A DNA stretch of 64,000 bases from Cryobacterium lactosi (GCF_004403945.1 NZ_SOHM01000008.1:60742-124741), one strand, 5' to 3'. Positions 35,060 to 45,730 are shown, counted from the stretch's first letter. Translations and numbers: made by a program. The notes: generated by a model from the sequence alone, not told the origin.

Positions 35060-36031
35060 ATGGAATACACACACCTCGGTCGGTCCGGCCTCTCAGTCTC
35101 GCGCTTGTGCCTCGGGACCATGAACTTCGGGCCGGAGACCGACGAACCCACCTCGTTCTCCATCATGGACGCCGCCCGCGCGGCGGGCATCAACTTCTTC
35201 GACACCGCCAACGTCTACGGCTCCAAGCTGGGTCGCGGTGCCACCGAGAGCATCCTGGGCCGCTGGTTCGCTCAGGGCGGCGAGCGCCGCGAGGACACCG
35301 TGCTGGCCACCAAGGTCTACGGCACGATGTCCGACCGCCCCAACGACGGCAAGCTCTCGGCGCTCAACATCCGTCGCTCGCTCGACGAGAGCCTGAAGCG
35401 CCTGCAGACCGACCACATCGACCTGTTCCAGTTCCACCACGTGGACCGGGACACCCCGTGGGACGAGATCTGGCAGGCCATGGAGACCGCCGTGGCGCAG
35501 GGCAAGATCCTCTACGCCGGCAGCAGCAACTTCGCCGGCTGGCACATCGCCACCGCGCAGGCCGAGGCCCGTAAGCGGGGCTTCACCGGCCTGGTGAGCG
35601 AGCAGTCGTTGTACAACCTGCTCAAGCGGGACATCGAACGCGAGGTCATTCCGGCGGCGCAGGCCAACGGGATGGGCATCCTGCCCTGGTCGCCTCTGGA
35701 AGGCGGCCTGCTCGGCGGGGTGCTGCGCAAGGAGAGGGACGGCAGCCGCCGGGTCTCCGGGGCGAACGCCGAGAAGCTCGAGAAGAACCGGACGGCCATC
35801 GGCGCGTACGAGGACTTCGCTGCCGAACTCGGCCATGAGCCCGGCGACCTGGGCCTGGCCTGGCTGATGCACCAGAAGGCGGTGACCGCGCCCATCATCG
35901 GCCCGCGCACCATGGCGCAGCTCGAGGCCGGGCTGCGCGCCGTCGACATCACACTCGACGACGCCGCGCTGAGGCGGCTCGATGAGATCTTCCCCGGTTA
36001 CAAGACCGCGCCGGAAGACTACGCCTGGTGA
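35060..36031 (+). CDS. Aldo/keto reductase
   Basis: 323 residues. NADPH-dependent (alpha/beta)8 reductase: YTHLGRSGLSVSRLCLGTMNFG at the start, Asp/Tyr in FFDTANVYG, Lys in VLATKVYG and His in DLFQFHHVD, completing the catalytic tetrad. It resembles the AKR11/YajO-type group. It begins a rightward cluster (to 38218) and overlaps the epimerase-like gene by 4 bp. GGAG lies 12 bp before the ATG. Substrate unknown. Confidence 0.9.
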   Translation: MEYTHLGRSGLSVSRLCLGTMNFGPETDEPTSFSIMDAARAAGINFFDTANVYGSKLGRGATESILGRWFAQGGERREDTVLATKVYGTMSDRPNDGKLSALNIRRSLDESLKRLQTDHIDLFQFHHVDRDTPWDEIWQAMETAVAQGKILYAGSSNFAGWHIATAQAEARKRGFTGLVSEQSLYNLLKRDIEREVIPAAQANGMGILPWSPLEGGLLGGVLRKERDGSRRVSGANAEKLEKNRTAIGAYEDFAAELGHEPGDLGLAWLMHQKAVTAPIIGPRTMAQLEAGLRAVDITLDDAALRRLDEIFPGYKTAPEDYAW

Positions 36032-37029
36032 GCCACGCCTTGAACGTTCTTTTCATCGGCGGCAGCGGCGTGATCAGCGCGGCCGCGGCCGAGCTGGCCG
36101 TGGCCCGCGGCCACAAGCTCACGGTGCTCAACCGTGGCGAGTCGGCCCTGCGCGCGGTGCCCGACGGCGCCGAGGTGCTCACCGCGGACGTGCGGGATGC
36201 TGCCGCTCTCGGCAGCGTGCTCGGCGACCGCTCCTTCGATGTCGTCGTGGACTTCGTGGCGTTCACGCCCGAGCACGTGCGGGCCGACATCGCCCAGTTC
36301 GCCGGTCGTGCCGGCCAGTACCTGTTCATCAGCTCGGCTTCGGCGTACCAGAAGCCGCCGGCCGCGCTGCCGGTGCGGGAGTCCACGCCGCTGCACAATC
36401 CGTTCTGGCAGTACTCCCGAGACAAGATCGCCTGCGAAGACGTGCTGCTGGCGGCCTACCGCGAGCAGGGCTTCCCGGTCACGATCATCCGCCCGTCGCA
36501 CACCTACGATCGCACCCAGATCGCGCTTCTGAACGGCTGGACCGATATCCACCGGATGCGCACCGGGCAGCCGGTGGTGGTGCACGGTGACGGAACCTCG
36601 CTCTGGACCCTGACCCACAGCACCGACTTCGCCAAGGCGCTGGTCGGACTGTTCGGCCGCTCCCAGGCGATTGGCGACAGCTTCACCATCACCTCGGACG
36701 AGTACCTGCCCTGGGACGCCATCTACGCCGAGTACGCCCGCGCCGCCGGGGCTCCGGCGCCCACGATCGTGCACGTGTCCAGCGACACCATGGCCGCCGC
36801 GAATCCCGAGTGGAGCGGCCCGCTGCTGGGCGACCGGTCGCACTCGGTGATCTTCGACAACACCAAGGTGAAAGCCCTCGTACCCGACTTCGTCTGCAGC
36901 ACCCCGGTTGCCCTCGGCTTTCGCGAGGCGATCGCCTGGTACGACGCGCATCCGGAGCAGCAGGTCGTGGACGCGGTGTTGAACGCCACCCTCGACCGGC
37001 TCGTCAGCGCACACTCCACCCTCTCCTGA
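36028..37029 (+). CDS. NAD-dependent epimerase/reductase (SDR)
   Basis: 333 residues from a GTG overlapping the aldo/keto reductase stop. Extended short-chain dehydrogenase with FIGGSGVISAAAAELAVARGHKLTVLNRG (nucleotide-binding Gly motif), the catalytic Ser in LFISSASAYQKPP and the Y-x-x-x-K motif in YSRDKIACED. The GGSGVIS variant and overall length recall isoflavone-reductase-like or UDP-glucose-epimerase-like proteins. It probably acts with the two flanking reductases on one sugar-like compound; that is inference. Confidence 0.87.
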   Translation: MSHALNVLFIGGSGVISAAAAELAVARGHKLTVLNRGESALRAVPDGAEVLTADVRDAAALGSVLGDRSFDVVVDFVAFTPEHVRADIAQFAGRAGQYLFISSASAYQKPPAALPVRESTPLHNPFWQYSRDKIACEDVLLAAYREQGFPVTIIRPSHTYDRTQIALLNGWTDIHRMRTGQPVVVHGDGTSLWTLTHSTDFAKALVGLFGRSQAIGDSFTITSDEYLPWDAIYAEYARAAGAPAPTIVHVSSDTMAAANPEWSGPLLGDRSHSVIFDNTKVKALVPDFVCSTPVALGFREAIAWYDAHPEQQVVDAVLNATLDRLVSAHSTLS

Positions 37030-37049
37030 CACCCCAGATTGGACACCCT

Positions 37050-37919
37050 ATGAAGACCCGACTCATCGGCGACCGCGCCGTCAGCTCCATCGGCCTGGGC
37101 GGCATGCCCATGTCGATCGAGGGCCGGCCCGACGAAGCCCGCTCCATCGCCACCATCCACGCCGCCCTCGAGGTGGGCGTGACCCTGTTCGACACCGCGG
37201 ATGCGTATCACCTTCACGCCGACGAGGTGGGGCACAACGAGTCCCTCATCGCCCGCGCCATCGCGTCCTGGGGCGGCGACACCAGCCAGGTGATCGTGGC
37301 CACCAAGGGCGGACACCTGCGACCCGGCGACGGCAGCTGGTACGTCGACGGCCGCCCCGAGTACATCAAACGGGCCGCTCTCGCGTCGCTGAAGCGGCTC
37401 GGCGGTGACGCGATCGACCTGTACCACCACCACCGGCCCGACCCGGCGGTGCCGTACGCCGACTCCATCAGCGCCATCCGGGACCTGCTCGACGAGGGCG
37501 TCATCCGCCTGGCCGGCATCTCCAACGCCAACCCCGAGCAGATCCGCGAGGCCTACGAGATCCTCGGCGGCCGGCTCGCCAGCGTGCAGAACCAGTACTC
37601 GCCCGCGTTCCGCAGCAGCCAGCCCGAGCTGGACCTCTGCACCGAACTCGGCATCGCTTTCCTGTCCTGGAGCCCGCTGGGCGGCATCAAGTCCGCCGCC
37701 GATCTGGGCACCAGGTTCGCCCCGTTCCAGCAGGTGGCGGATGCGCACGGCGTGAGCCCGCAGGTCGTCACGCTGGCCTGGCACCTGGCCGCGTCGCCCC
37801 GGGTGATCCCCATCCCCGGGGCGAGCCGGCCGGAGAGCATCCGTGATTCGGTGCGGGCAGCGGAGCTGACGTTGTCGGCGGAGGAACTGGCCGCGCTCTC
37901 CGAAACGGTGACCGTATGA
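37050..37919 (+). CDS. Aldo/keto reductase
   Basis: 289 residues. TIM-barrel reductase with FDTADAYHL (Asp/Tyr), VIVATKGGHL (Lys) and DLYHHHRPD (His), then FLSWSPLGG and IPIPGASRPESI of the cofactor site. It belongs to a different branch from the 35060 gene. It lies 20 bp after the epimerase-like gene and overlaps the small monooxygenase gene by 4 bp. Confidence 0.9.
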   Translation: MKTRLIGDRAVSSIGLGGMPMSIEGRPDEARSIATIHAALEVGVTLFDTADAYHLHADEVGHNESLIARAIASWGGDTSQVIVATKGGHLRPGDGSWYVDGRPEYIKRAALASLKRLGGDAIDLYHHHRPDPAVPYADSISAIRDLLDEGVIRLAGISNANPEQIREAYEILGGRLASVQNQYSPAFRSSQPELDLCTELGIAFLSWSPLGGIKSAADLGTRFAPFQQVADAHGVSPQVVTLAWHLAASPRVIPIPGASRPESIRDSVRAAELTLSAEELAALSETVTV

Positions 37920-38218
37920 CGGCCATCGTGCACCTCGACCTGCGCCTCGACCCGGCCAGACTCGACATCGTCCCGGCCCTCCTCAACGAGGTGCTCGCCG
38001 CGACCCGCGCGTGGCCGGGCAACGAGGGACTCGAGGTCATCGTCGACGACGCAGACCCCGCCCATGTGATCGTCGTCGAGCGGTGGGCCACCGCCGCCGA
38101 CCACGACGCGTACGCCGCCTGGCGGAACACTCCCGAGGGCGTCAGCCGGTTGGGCGAGGTGCTCGCTGCCCCTGGGGTGAAGTCCGTCTTCTCCGGGCGT
38201 ATCCCGCTGGACCTCTAG
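37916..38218 (+). CDS. Antibiotic biosynthesis monooxygenase-like (YgiN/ABM) protein
   Basis: 100 residues. Dimeric alpha/beta-barrel (ferredoxin-like) fold: IVHLDLRLDPARLDIVPALLNEVLAATRAWPGNEGLEVIVDD, then HVIVVERWATAADHDAYAAW, typical of the ABM family. Such cofactor-free proteins oxidise quinol-type compounds or only bind them. Coupled by ATGA to the preceding reductase. Confidence 0.82.
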   Translation: MTAIVHLDLRLDPARLDIVPALLNEVLAATRAWPGNEGLEVIVDDADPAHVIVVERWATAADHDAYAAWRNTPEGVSRLGEVLAAPGVKSVFSGRIPLDL

Positions 38219-38238
38219 GCCGTTCAGTCGCCGAGCGG

Positions 38239-39180
38239 TCAGGCCGCCGAGCCGAAGGCGTCTGCCGGTATGCCGGTCGCGAGCGCGTCGGAGGCAGCCT
38301 GCGCGGCGGCGACGTCCTCGAGCAGCTGCGCGAGGAACGCCGACGCGGCCGGGCTCGGCTCGTCGGCGACCGCAACGGCCACCGTCCACTCGGGCACGCT
38401 CGGCGGCAGCGGCACCGCCACCAGGTCGTCGGGGCGCTTCTGCGCGAAGCTGGTGGGCACGATCGCCACACCCAGGTTGTAGCCCACCAGTTCGAGCAGC
38501 GGATGCACGTCGTTGACCTCCATCGCCGCCCGGTACTCGAAACCAGCGGCCGCGAAGGCCCGGCGGGCGAGCATGTGCGCGCCCCAGCCGGCCTGGAAGC
38601 CGATCAGCTCCTCGGCGCGCAGGGTCTCCAGGTCGGCCTCGGCCAGGGCCGCGACCGGGTGGTCGGGGTGGCAAAGCACCACCATCTTCTGGCTGCTCAG
38701 CGGGTGCAGCCGCACCCCGGGCGGGGTGTCCCCGGTCACCACGACGAGGGCCACATCGGTGGTGCCGCTGGCCACACCCTCGATCAGTTCCACGGAGCCC
38801 AGCTGGCGCAGCCGCACCTCCACACCCTGGTTGGCGGTGCGGAAGCGGGCCAGTTCGGCGGGCAGGTCCACGGAGCCCAGGCACGGCTCGGCGCCCACGG
38901 TGAGGCGTCCGCGCATGAGGCCGCGGACCGCCGCGACAGCGTTCTGGGCCGCCGCGGCGCTGGCCAGGGTGCGCAGCGCATCCGTCAACAGGGCCTGGCC
39001 GGCGGCCGTGAGCTCGACCCGGCGGGTGCTGCGGATGAACAGCGACGTGCCCAGCTCGATCTCGAGCGCCCGAATGGAGGCGGACAGACCCGACTGCGAG
39101 ATGTGCAGCAGCTCGGCCGCCCGGGTGAAGTGCCGCTCGTCGGCGACGGTCACAAAATGCTCAAGCTGGCGCAGTTCCAT
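38239..39180 (-). CDS. LysR family transcriptional regulator
   Basis: 313 residues. The HTH (LRQLEHFVTVADERHFTRAAELLHISQSGLSASIRALEIELGTSLF) is followed by the LysR effector-binding domain from about residue 90. Convergent with the reductase cluster, 20 bp apart, and just downstream of hspR on its own strand. It may regulate the cluster, but no operator is visible and no divergent target adjoins it. Confidence 0.92.
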   Translation of the reverse strand: MELRQLEHFVTVADERHFTRAAELLHISQSGLSASIRALEIELGTSLFIRSTRRVELTAAGQALLTDALRTLASAAAAQNAVAAVRGLMRGRLTVGAEPCLGSVDLPAELARFRTANQGVEVRLRQLGSVELIEGVASGTTDVALVVVTGDTPPGVRLHPLSSQKMVVLCHPDHPVAALAEADLETLRAEELIGFQAGWGAHMLARRAFAAAGFEYRAAMEVNDVHPLLELVGYNLGVAIVPTSFAQKRPDDLVAVPLPPSVPEWTVAVAVADEPSPAASAFLAQLLEDVAAAQAASDALATGIPADAFGSAA

Positions 39181-39235
39181 TCAGCAAGCGTACAACTCAG
39201 TCACCCGATGGCCAGAAGGCCGCGCACTGGCTCTG

Positions 39236-39649
39236 CTACTTGTCGAGGGGGCGCCAGATCACGATTTGGTTGGATCGGCGGGTGCGGGTACCGGCGCGCA
39301 TCGAGATGACGTCACCGGCCGAGCCGGCCGCGAAGACGCGCCGGCCCGGACGGTTGAGCAGTTCGTCGGCCAGGGCCGCTTCCAGATCCCCCACCCGGCT
39401 TTCCAACGCCCGCACGGTGTCTTCCAGCGCGAGAATGCGCCGGATGCCTTCCAGGCTGACCCCTTCGGCGCCCAGGTCCGCGATCTCCCGCAGCCGGGCG
39501 ACGTCGCGCATCGAATACCGACGCGAACGGCCCGGCGTGCGCCCGGGGCTCACGAGCCCCAGCCGGTCGTACTGCCGCAGGGTCTGCGGGTGCATACCCG
39601 CCAGCTCTGCGGCACTACTGATCACGAAGACCCGGGAGTTCTCATCCAT
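39236..39649 (-). CDS. hspR: Heat shock repressor HspR (MerR family)
   Basis: 137 residues. VFVISSAAELAGMHPQTLRQYDRLGLVSPGRTPGRSRRYSMRDVARLREI is the HspR form of the MerR DNA-binding domain; a coiled-coil region and a basic tail follow (TRTRRSNQIVIWRP). In actinobacteria HspR binds HAIR elements together with DnaK and represses the dnaK operon. Last gene of dnaK-grpE-dnaJ-hspR, 8 bp after dnaJ. Two HAIR sites are present upstream of dnaK. Confidence 0.95.
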   Translation of the reverse strand: MDENSRVFVISSAAELAGMHPQTLRQYDRLGLVSPGRTPGRSRRYSMRDVARLREIADLGAEGVSLEGIRRILALEDTVRALESRVGDLEAALADELLNRPGRRVFAAGSAGDVISMRAGTRTRRSNQIVIWRPLDK

Positions 39650-39657
39650 GGTGGAGC

Positions 39658-40662
39658 TCAGCCCTTGGCCCTGGCGAGGAGTTCGTCACGCGGGTTCTCC
39701 TTGGGCAGCGCCTCGTTGAACGCGAGCAATTTCTCCTCGGCGTCCTTCGAGAGGTGTGACGGCACGGCCACCTGAACCTCGGCGAGCAGGTCGCCGGTGC
39801 CCTTCGGGGTGACCACACCGCGGCCCTTGACCCGCAGCACACGCCCGCTGGGGGTGCCGGGGGCAACCCGCAGCTTCACCGGGGGCCCACCCAGGGTAGG
39901 CACCTCGATGGTCGCGCCGAGGGCGGCCTCGGCGAAGGTCACCGGCACGTTCACCCGCAGGTTGAGACCATCACGTTCGAACACCGGATGCTTGCGCACG
40001 GTGACGGTGAGCACGATGTCGCCGTTCTCGCCGCCGTCCGGGCTGGGTTGCCCCTGCCCGCGCAGCTTGATCTTCTGGCCGTCGGCGACGCCCGCGGGGA
40101 TCTTGACCTTGATCGGCCGACCCTCCTGCGTTTGCAGGGTGATCTGATCGCCGTGGGTGGCGGTGATGAAGTCGACCGTGGTCGACGCGATCACGTCGCG
40201 CCCCCTGGTCGGCCCGCCGGCGCCCCGGAAGCCGCCGGTGGAGGTGCCGAACCGGCCACCGCCGCCTTGAGCCCCGCGGCCGAACATGCCGCCGAGGATG
40301 TCGTCGAAGCCGGCCTGCTCGTAGGAGTAACCCTGTTGCCGGGCTCCCCCGCCGAACATGCCGCCGAAGACGTCGTCGAAGCCGCCCTGCTGGCCGCCTT
40401 GCCCGGGGGCGGTGAAGCGAGCTCCACCGCCCATGGCGCGCACGGCGTCGTACTCCTTGCGCTGTTCGGGGTCACCGATGACCGAGTGGGCCTCGCTGAT
40501 CTCCTTGAACTTCGACTCCGCCGCAGGGTTGCCCGGGTTGGAGTCCGGGTGGTACTTGCGGGCGAGCTTGCGATACGCCTTCTTCAGGTCGGCCGCCGAG
40601 ACGTCTTTCGACACCCCGAGAACCTTGTAGAAGTCCTTGTCGAACCAGTCCTGGCTAGCCAT
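39658..40662 (-). CDS. dnaJ: Co-chaperone DnaJ, type without zinc fingers
   Basis: 334 residues. The J domain holds the HPD motif in LARKYHPDSNPG (about 35-37). A Gly/Phe-rich region (about 75-145, with repeated GGMFG) is followed by the two C-terminal substrate domains (ITLQTQEGRPIKVKIPAGVADGQKIKLRGQG; KHPVFERDGLNLRVNVPV). The four CxxCxGxG zinc repeats are absent, so this is the type II form found beside hspR; a zinc-finger DnaJ may lie elsewhere in the genome. Its start overlaps grpE by 8 bp. Confidence 0.95.
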   Translation of the reverse strand: MASQDWFDKDFYKVLGVSKDVSAADLKKAYRKLARKYHPDSNPGNPAAESKFKEISEAHSVIGDPEQRKEYDAVRAMGGGARFTAPGQGGQQGGFDDVFGGMFGGGARQQGYSYEQAGFDDILGGMFGRGAQGGGGRFGTSTGGFRGAGGPTRGRDVIASTTVDFITATHGDQITLQTQEGRPIKVKIPAGVADGQKIKLRGQGQPSPDGGENGDIVLTVTVRKHPVFERDGLNLRVNVPVTFAEAALGATIEVPTLGGPPVKLRVAPGTPSGRVLRVKGRGVVTPKGTGDLLAEVQVAVPSHLSKDAEEKLLAFNEALPKENPRDELLARAKG

Positions 40663-41301
40663 CGCTCGGTACCTGCACGACGACCTTGGCTACCCGCAAC
40701 AGCGAGGATCCGAGGTAGTAGCCGGTCTCGACGACGTCGCCGACGGTTTCCACGTCGATGTCAGGAGTTGGCATCTGGAAGATGGCCTCGTGCACGGTGG
40801 GGTCGAACACGTCGCCGACAGAGCCGTAGGGCTTCAGGCCGATGCGCTCGGTGCTGGCGCGCAGCTTCGCGGCGATGGTCGCGAAGGCGGTGTCGCCCTC
40901 GAGGTCGCCGTGCTTCTCGGCCCGGTAGAGGTCGTCGAGCACCGGAAGCAGCACCTTGACGACCTCGCCGGTGACGCGCTCGCGCTCGATCTCCCGGTTG
41001 GCCTCGGTGCGCTTGCGGTAGTTGGCGTACTCGGCGGTGACCCGCTTGAGGTCGGCCAGGTGCTCGCTGGAGGGATCTGAGGCCTCGAGGTCGGCCGCGT
41101 CCAGGATGTCCTGCACGGTCAACTCGTCTTCCTCGATGCCCTCGGCAGAGGCCGCGTCGGTGGCCTCCGCGTCAACGAACTCGGCCTCCACGGCCGGGTC
41201 GGAGTCGGCCCCGCCCGCCGCGGGGGCACCCGATTCGGGTGCTCCCGCAGCAGCAGCGGCGTCTTCAGGACGGTTCTCGTCCGGGCGGTTGGCGTCTGTC
41301 A

Positions 41302-41302
<1 letters not shown>
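40655..41302 (-). CDS. grpE: Nucleotide exchange factor GrpE
   Basis: 215 residues. Acidic, low-complexity head (about 1-70), a long coiled-coil helix (about 85-135, HLADLKRVTAEYANYRKRTEANREIER), and the beta C-terminal domain with FDPTVHEAIFQ and VVETGYYLGSSLLRVAKVVV. Its ATG overlaps the dnaK stop by one base, so translation is coupled. It releases ADP from DnaK. Confidence 0.96.
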
Positions 41303-43170
<1,868 letters not shown>

Positions 43171-43218
43171 GTGAGAGTATCTCCTTCAAAAGATTGGGTT
43201 CAAGGCGTATTTCTAAGA

Positions 43219-43239
43219 CTTGAGTGTTGCTGACTCAAG
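43219..43239 (-). promoter_or_regulatory. HAIR operator 1 (HspR binding site)
   Basis: Perfect CTTGAGT-N7-ACTCAAG, the HspR-associated inverted repeat, 49 bp before the dnaK ATG. It overlaps the 3' part of the predicted -10, so HspR binding would block the promoter. Confidence 0.95.
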
Positions 43240-43266
43240 TGTGGCACCGCCCGAAAACCGAGTCAA
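43238..43266 (-). promoter_or_regulatory. dnaK operon promoter
   Basis: On the minus strand TTGACT (43266-43261), a 17-bp spacer and CACACT (43243-43238). The -10 overlaps HAIR 1 by two bases. The leader would be about 60 nt. Confidence 0.65.
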
Positions 43267-43281
43267 GCTGAGGCCGGCAAA

Positions 43282-43302
43282 GTTGAGTCGATGAGGCTCA
43301 AC
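43282..43302. promoter_or_regulatory. HAIR operator 2 (variant)
   Basis: GTTGAGT-N7-GCTCAAC matches the HAIR pattern with changes in the outer bases. Its centre lies 63 bp (six helical turns) from HAIR 1, upstream of the dnaK -35 and 52 bp upstream of the divergent response-regulator gene. Confidence 0.7.
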
Positions 43303-43309
43303 TCTCAGC

Positions 43310-43349
43310 ATTCTCCCAAGATGGGAGGAGGACAAGATGGTGGGAGAAT
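43310..43349 (+). promoter_or_regulatory. Inverted repeats before the response-regulator gene
   Basis: ATTCTCCCA (43310-43318) and TGGGAGAAT (43341-43349) are perfect 9-bp arms with a 22-bp loop. A nearer copy TGGGAG (43322-43327) also pairs with CTCCCA across three bases. The right arm ends 5 bp before the GTG start. A response-regulator site (autoregulation) or an mRNA hairpin would both fit. Confidence 0.5.
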
Positions 43350-43354
43350 AACGT

Positions 43355-44140
43355 GTGCCACCCTCTCCGTCCCCCTCCTCCGATCCCTCCGCGGACTCCG
43401 TGCGCCGGCGGGCCGTGCTGGCGAAGCTGCCGCGGATCTCCCGGCTGGACGGCTCGGCCATCCGGGTTCTGCTCGTCGACGACGAAGCCACCCTCACCAA
43501 CCTGGTCAGCCTGGCGCTCAGCTACGAGGGGTGGCTGGTCGACGTGGCCCACACCGGTCAGGCGGCCCTGCAGTCCTACCGGGACAACCGGCCGGATGTG
43601 GTGATCCTCGACATCATGCTGCCGGATACCGACGGCCTGAGCGTGCTGCGGCACCTGCGCTCGGCAGGCTCCACCACGCCGACCCTGTTCCTCACCGCCA
43701 GGGACTCCGTGGACGACCGCATCATCGGCCTCACCGTGGGCGGCGACGACTACATGACCAAGCCGTTCAGCCTGGAGGAACTGGTGGCCCGGCTGCGCGG
43801 GCTGCTCCGCCGCGCCGTGCAGGCCGTGCCCGACGAGCAGGTCGCCCTGGTGGTGGGCAACCTGACCCTGGACGAAACCAGCTACCAGGTGCGCCGCGGC
43901 GAGACCGACATCATGCTCACCACCACCGAGTTCGACCTGTTGCGGTTTTTCATGCGCAACCCCATGCGGGTGCTCAGCCGGGCCCAGATCCTCGACGAGG
44001 TGTGGAACTACGACTTCGCCGGCCGGGCCAGCATCGTGGATCTCTACGTGTCGTACCTGCGGAAGAAGATCGACGCCGAGCGCACCCCGATGCTGCACAC
44101 AGTGCGCGGGGTCGGCTACATGCTGCGGCCCGCAGAGTGA
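43355..44140 (+). CDS. Two-component response regulator, OmpR/PhoB family
   Basis: 261 residues from GTG 43355. Receiver domain at about 37-150 with the phospho-acceptor Asp86 in VVILDIMLPDTDG, TARDS and the Lys of DYMTKPFSLEEL. A winged helix at about 165-258 ends HTVRGVGYMLRPAE. Relatives are the TcrA/PrrA-type actinobacterial regulators. A Ser/Pro-rich head of about 35 residues precedes the receiver. The stop overlaps a possible GTG start of the kinase gene. It is divergent from dnaK and shares the region with HAIR 2. Confidence 0.93.
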   Translation: MPPSPSPSSDPSADSVRRRAVLAKLPRISRLDGSAIRVLLVDDEATLTNLVSLALSYEGWLVDVAHTGQAALQSYRDNRPDVVILDIMLPDTDGLSVLRHLRSAGSTTPTLFLTARDSVDDRIIGLTVGGDDYMTKPFSLEELVARLRGLLRRAVQAVPDEQVALVVGNLTLDETSYQVRRGETDIMLTTTEFDLLRFFMRNPMRVLSRAQILDEVWNYDFAGRASIVDLYVSYLRKKIDAERTPMLHTVRGVGYMLRPAE

Positions 44141-44145
44141 GCGGG

Positions 44146-45720
44146 ATGAGCACGGTCGAGCCGGACGCCATCGCCCTCGGGCGCGGGCCGGCGCCCTGGA
44201 CGCTCCGCCGGCGCCTGGTGGTGGGCATCGCCGGCGTCGTGGCCGCCGTACTACTCGGCACGGGGCTCTTGAGCATCGTCGTCCTGAGCACCTCCACGAA
44301 CACCGTGGCCGACACCCAGCTCACGGCCTCCCTGTCGGCGTTGAGCCGGTCGGTCGACAAGTACCGCGGATCCCCCACCGTCGGCGGGCGCGAGCACGTG
44401 CACGAGCACGGCGGCGGCACGGTCAAGACCTTCGTCGATTTCGTCGGGCACGGCCGCGGCACCGTGATCGCGGTCGTGGCCGCCGAAAGGGTCGCCGACT
44501 CCGCCCTGTTCTCGGACACCGGCGCCGTCCCGCTGACCACCGAGGTGACCCGGGCGATCGAGCTGATGGCCGCCGACCCCGACTTCACCGAGGCCAATCG
44601 CAGCCTGGACCTGGGCGAGCTCGGTACCTACCGGGTCGCCACTGTCGTCAACGACGGCGAACTGCTGGTGGCGGGAGTGCCACTGGAGGCCGCCGAAATG
44701 GCGCTGCTGCGCCAGGGCCTGGGCATCGCGATCTTCGCGGTGCTGGCACTGGCCGGCACCGTGGTGGGCACGATCCTGGTGGTGCGCCTGGCCCTCCGCC
44801 CGCTGGCCCGCGTGGTCGACACCGCCGTGGAGGTCACCGCGCTGCCGCTGGACGTGGGCGATTACGGCATCTCCACCCGCGTCGCGGCCGCCGACACCGA
44901 CCCGCGCACCGAGGCGGGCAAGGTGGGCGAAGCCCTCAACCAGCTGCTCGACCACGTCGACACGGCGCTCACCGTGCGGGCGGCGACCGACCGGCGGATG
45001 CGCCGGTTCGTGACGGATGCCTCCCACGAGTTGCGCACGCCGCTCGCGGCCATCCAGGGGTACGCCGAGCTGACCCGCCAGGACAGCGCCGAGCTGCCCG
45101 AGGTCACCGAGTACTCGCTCGCCCGCATCGAATCCGAGGCCCGACGGATGAGCTCGCTGGTGAGCGACCTGTTGCTGCTCGCCCGCCTCGACGAGGGCCA
45201 GGACCTGCACGTCGAAGACGTGGACCTCGCCGACCTGCTGTTGACCGCGGTGAACGACGCCAGGGCCTCGGCGCCGGCGCACACCTGGCTCGCGGCAGTG
45301 CCGGACACCGCGGTGGTCGTGCGCGGCGACCGGGAGCGGCTGCACCAGCTGGTGGCGAACCTGCTCTCCAACGCCAGGGTGCACACCCCGCCCGCCAGCA
45401 CTGTGACCGCCCGGCTCCGGGTGGGCGCGCCGGGCATGCCCCTGCAGCTGAGCGTGCAGGATGACGGGCCGGGCATCTCCGACGCCCTGCTGCCGGTGAT
45501 CTTCGAGCGGTTCGCCCGCGGCGACGCCTCCAGGGCCCAGGGCTCAGGCGGCACCCCCAGCACCGGCCTCGGCCTGGCCATCGCCCTGTCGATCGCCGAG
45601 GCGCACGGCGGCACCATCCGGGCCTACTCCACCCCCTCGGGCACCATCCCCACCGGCACCACCTTCACGGTCACCCTCCCCACCCCCGCCCCCTCGTCCC
45701 CGCCCTCCCGCGAGCTGTAA
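44146..45720 (+). CDS. Sensor histidine kinase
   Basis: 524 residues from ATG 44146 (GTG 44137 overlapping the regulator stop is the alternative). Two membrane helices (about 20-43 and 190-212) flank an extracellular sensor domain that includes a His-rich patch REHVHEHGGG near residue 84. HAMP and HisKA domains follow, with the phospho-acceptor His in FVTDASHELRTPLAAIQGY (about 294). The ATPase domain has HQLVANLLSNARVHT, DDGPGIS and GLGLAIA. Partner of the preceding regulator. Signal unknown; the His patch suggests metal or pH. Confidence 0.93.
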   Translation: MSTVEPDAIALGRGPAPWTLRRRLVVGIAGVVAAVLLGTGLLSIVVLSTSTNTVADTQLTASLSALSRSVDKYRGSPTVGGREHVHEHGGGTVKTFVDFVGHGRGTVIAVVAAERVADSALFSDTGAVPLTTEVTRAIELMAADPDFTEANRSLDLGELGTYRVATVVNDGELLVAGVPLEAAEMALLRQGLGIAIFAVLALAGTVVGTILVVRLALRPLARVVDTAVEVTALPLDVGDYGISTRVAAADTDPRTEAGKVGEALNQLLDHVDTALTVRAATDRRMRRFVTDASHELRTPLAAIQGYAELTRQDSAELPEVTEYSLARIESEARRMSSLVSDLLLLARLDEGQDLHVEDVDLADLLLTAVNDARASAPAHTWLAAVPDTAVVVRGDRERLHQLVANLLSNARVHTPPASTVTARLRVGAPGMPLQLSVQDDGPGISDALLPVIFERFARGDASRAQGSGGTPSTGLGLAIALSIAEAHGGTIRAYSTPSGTIPTGTTFTVTLPTPAPSSPPSREL

Positions 45721-45730
45721 AGTTTGGGCC

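Noticed and set aside
43355..43458. Later start for the response regulator at the receiver domain
   Set aside because: No in-frame start with a ribosome site lies nearer the receiver; the GTG at 43355 is the best available, although the Ser/Pro head is unusual.
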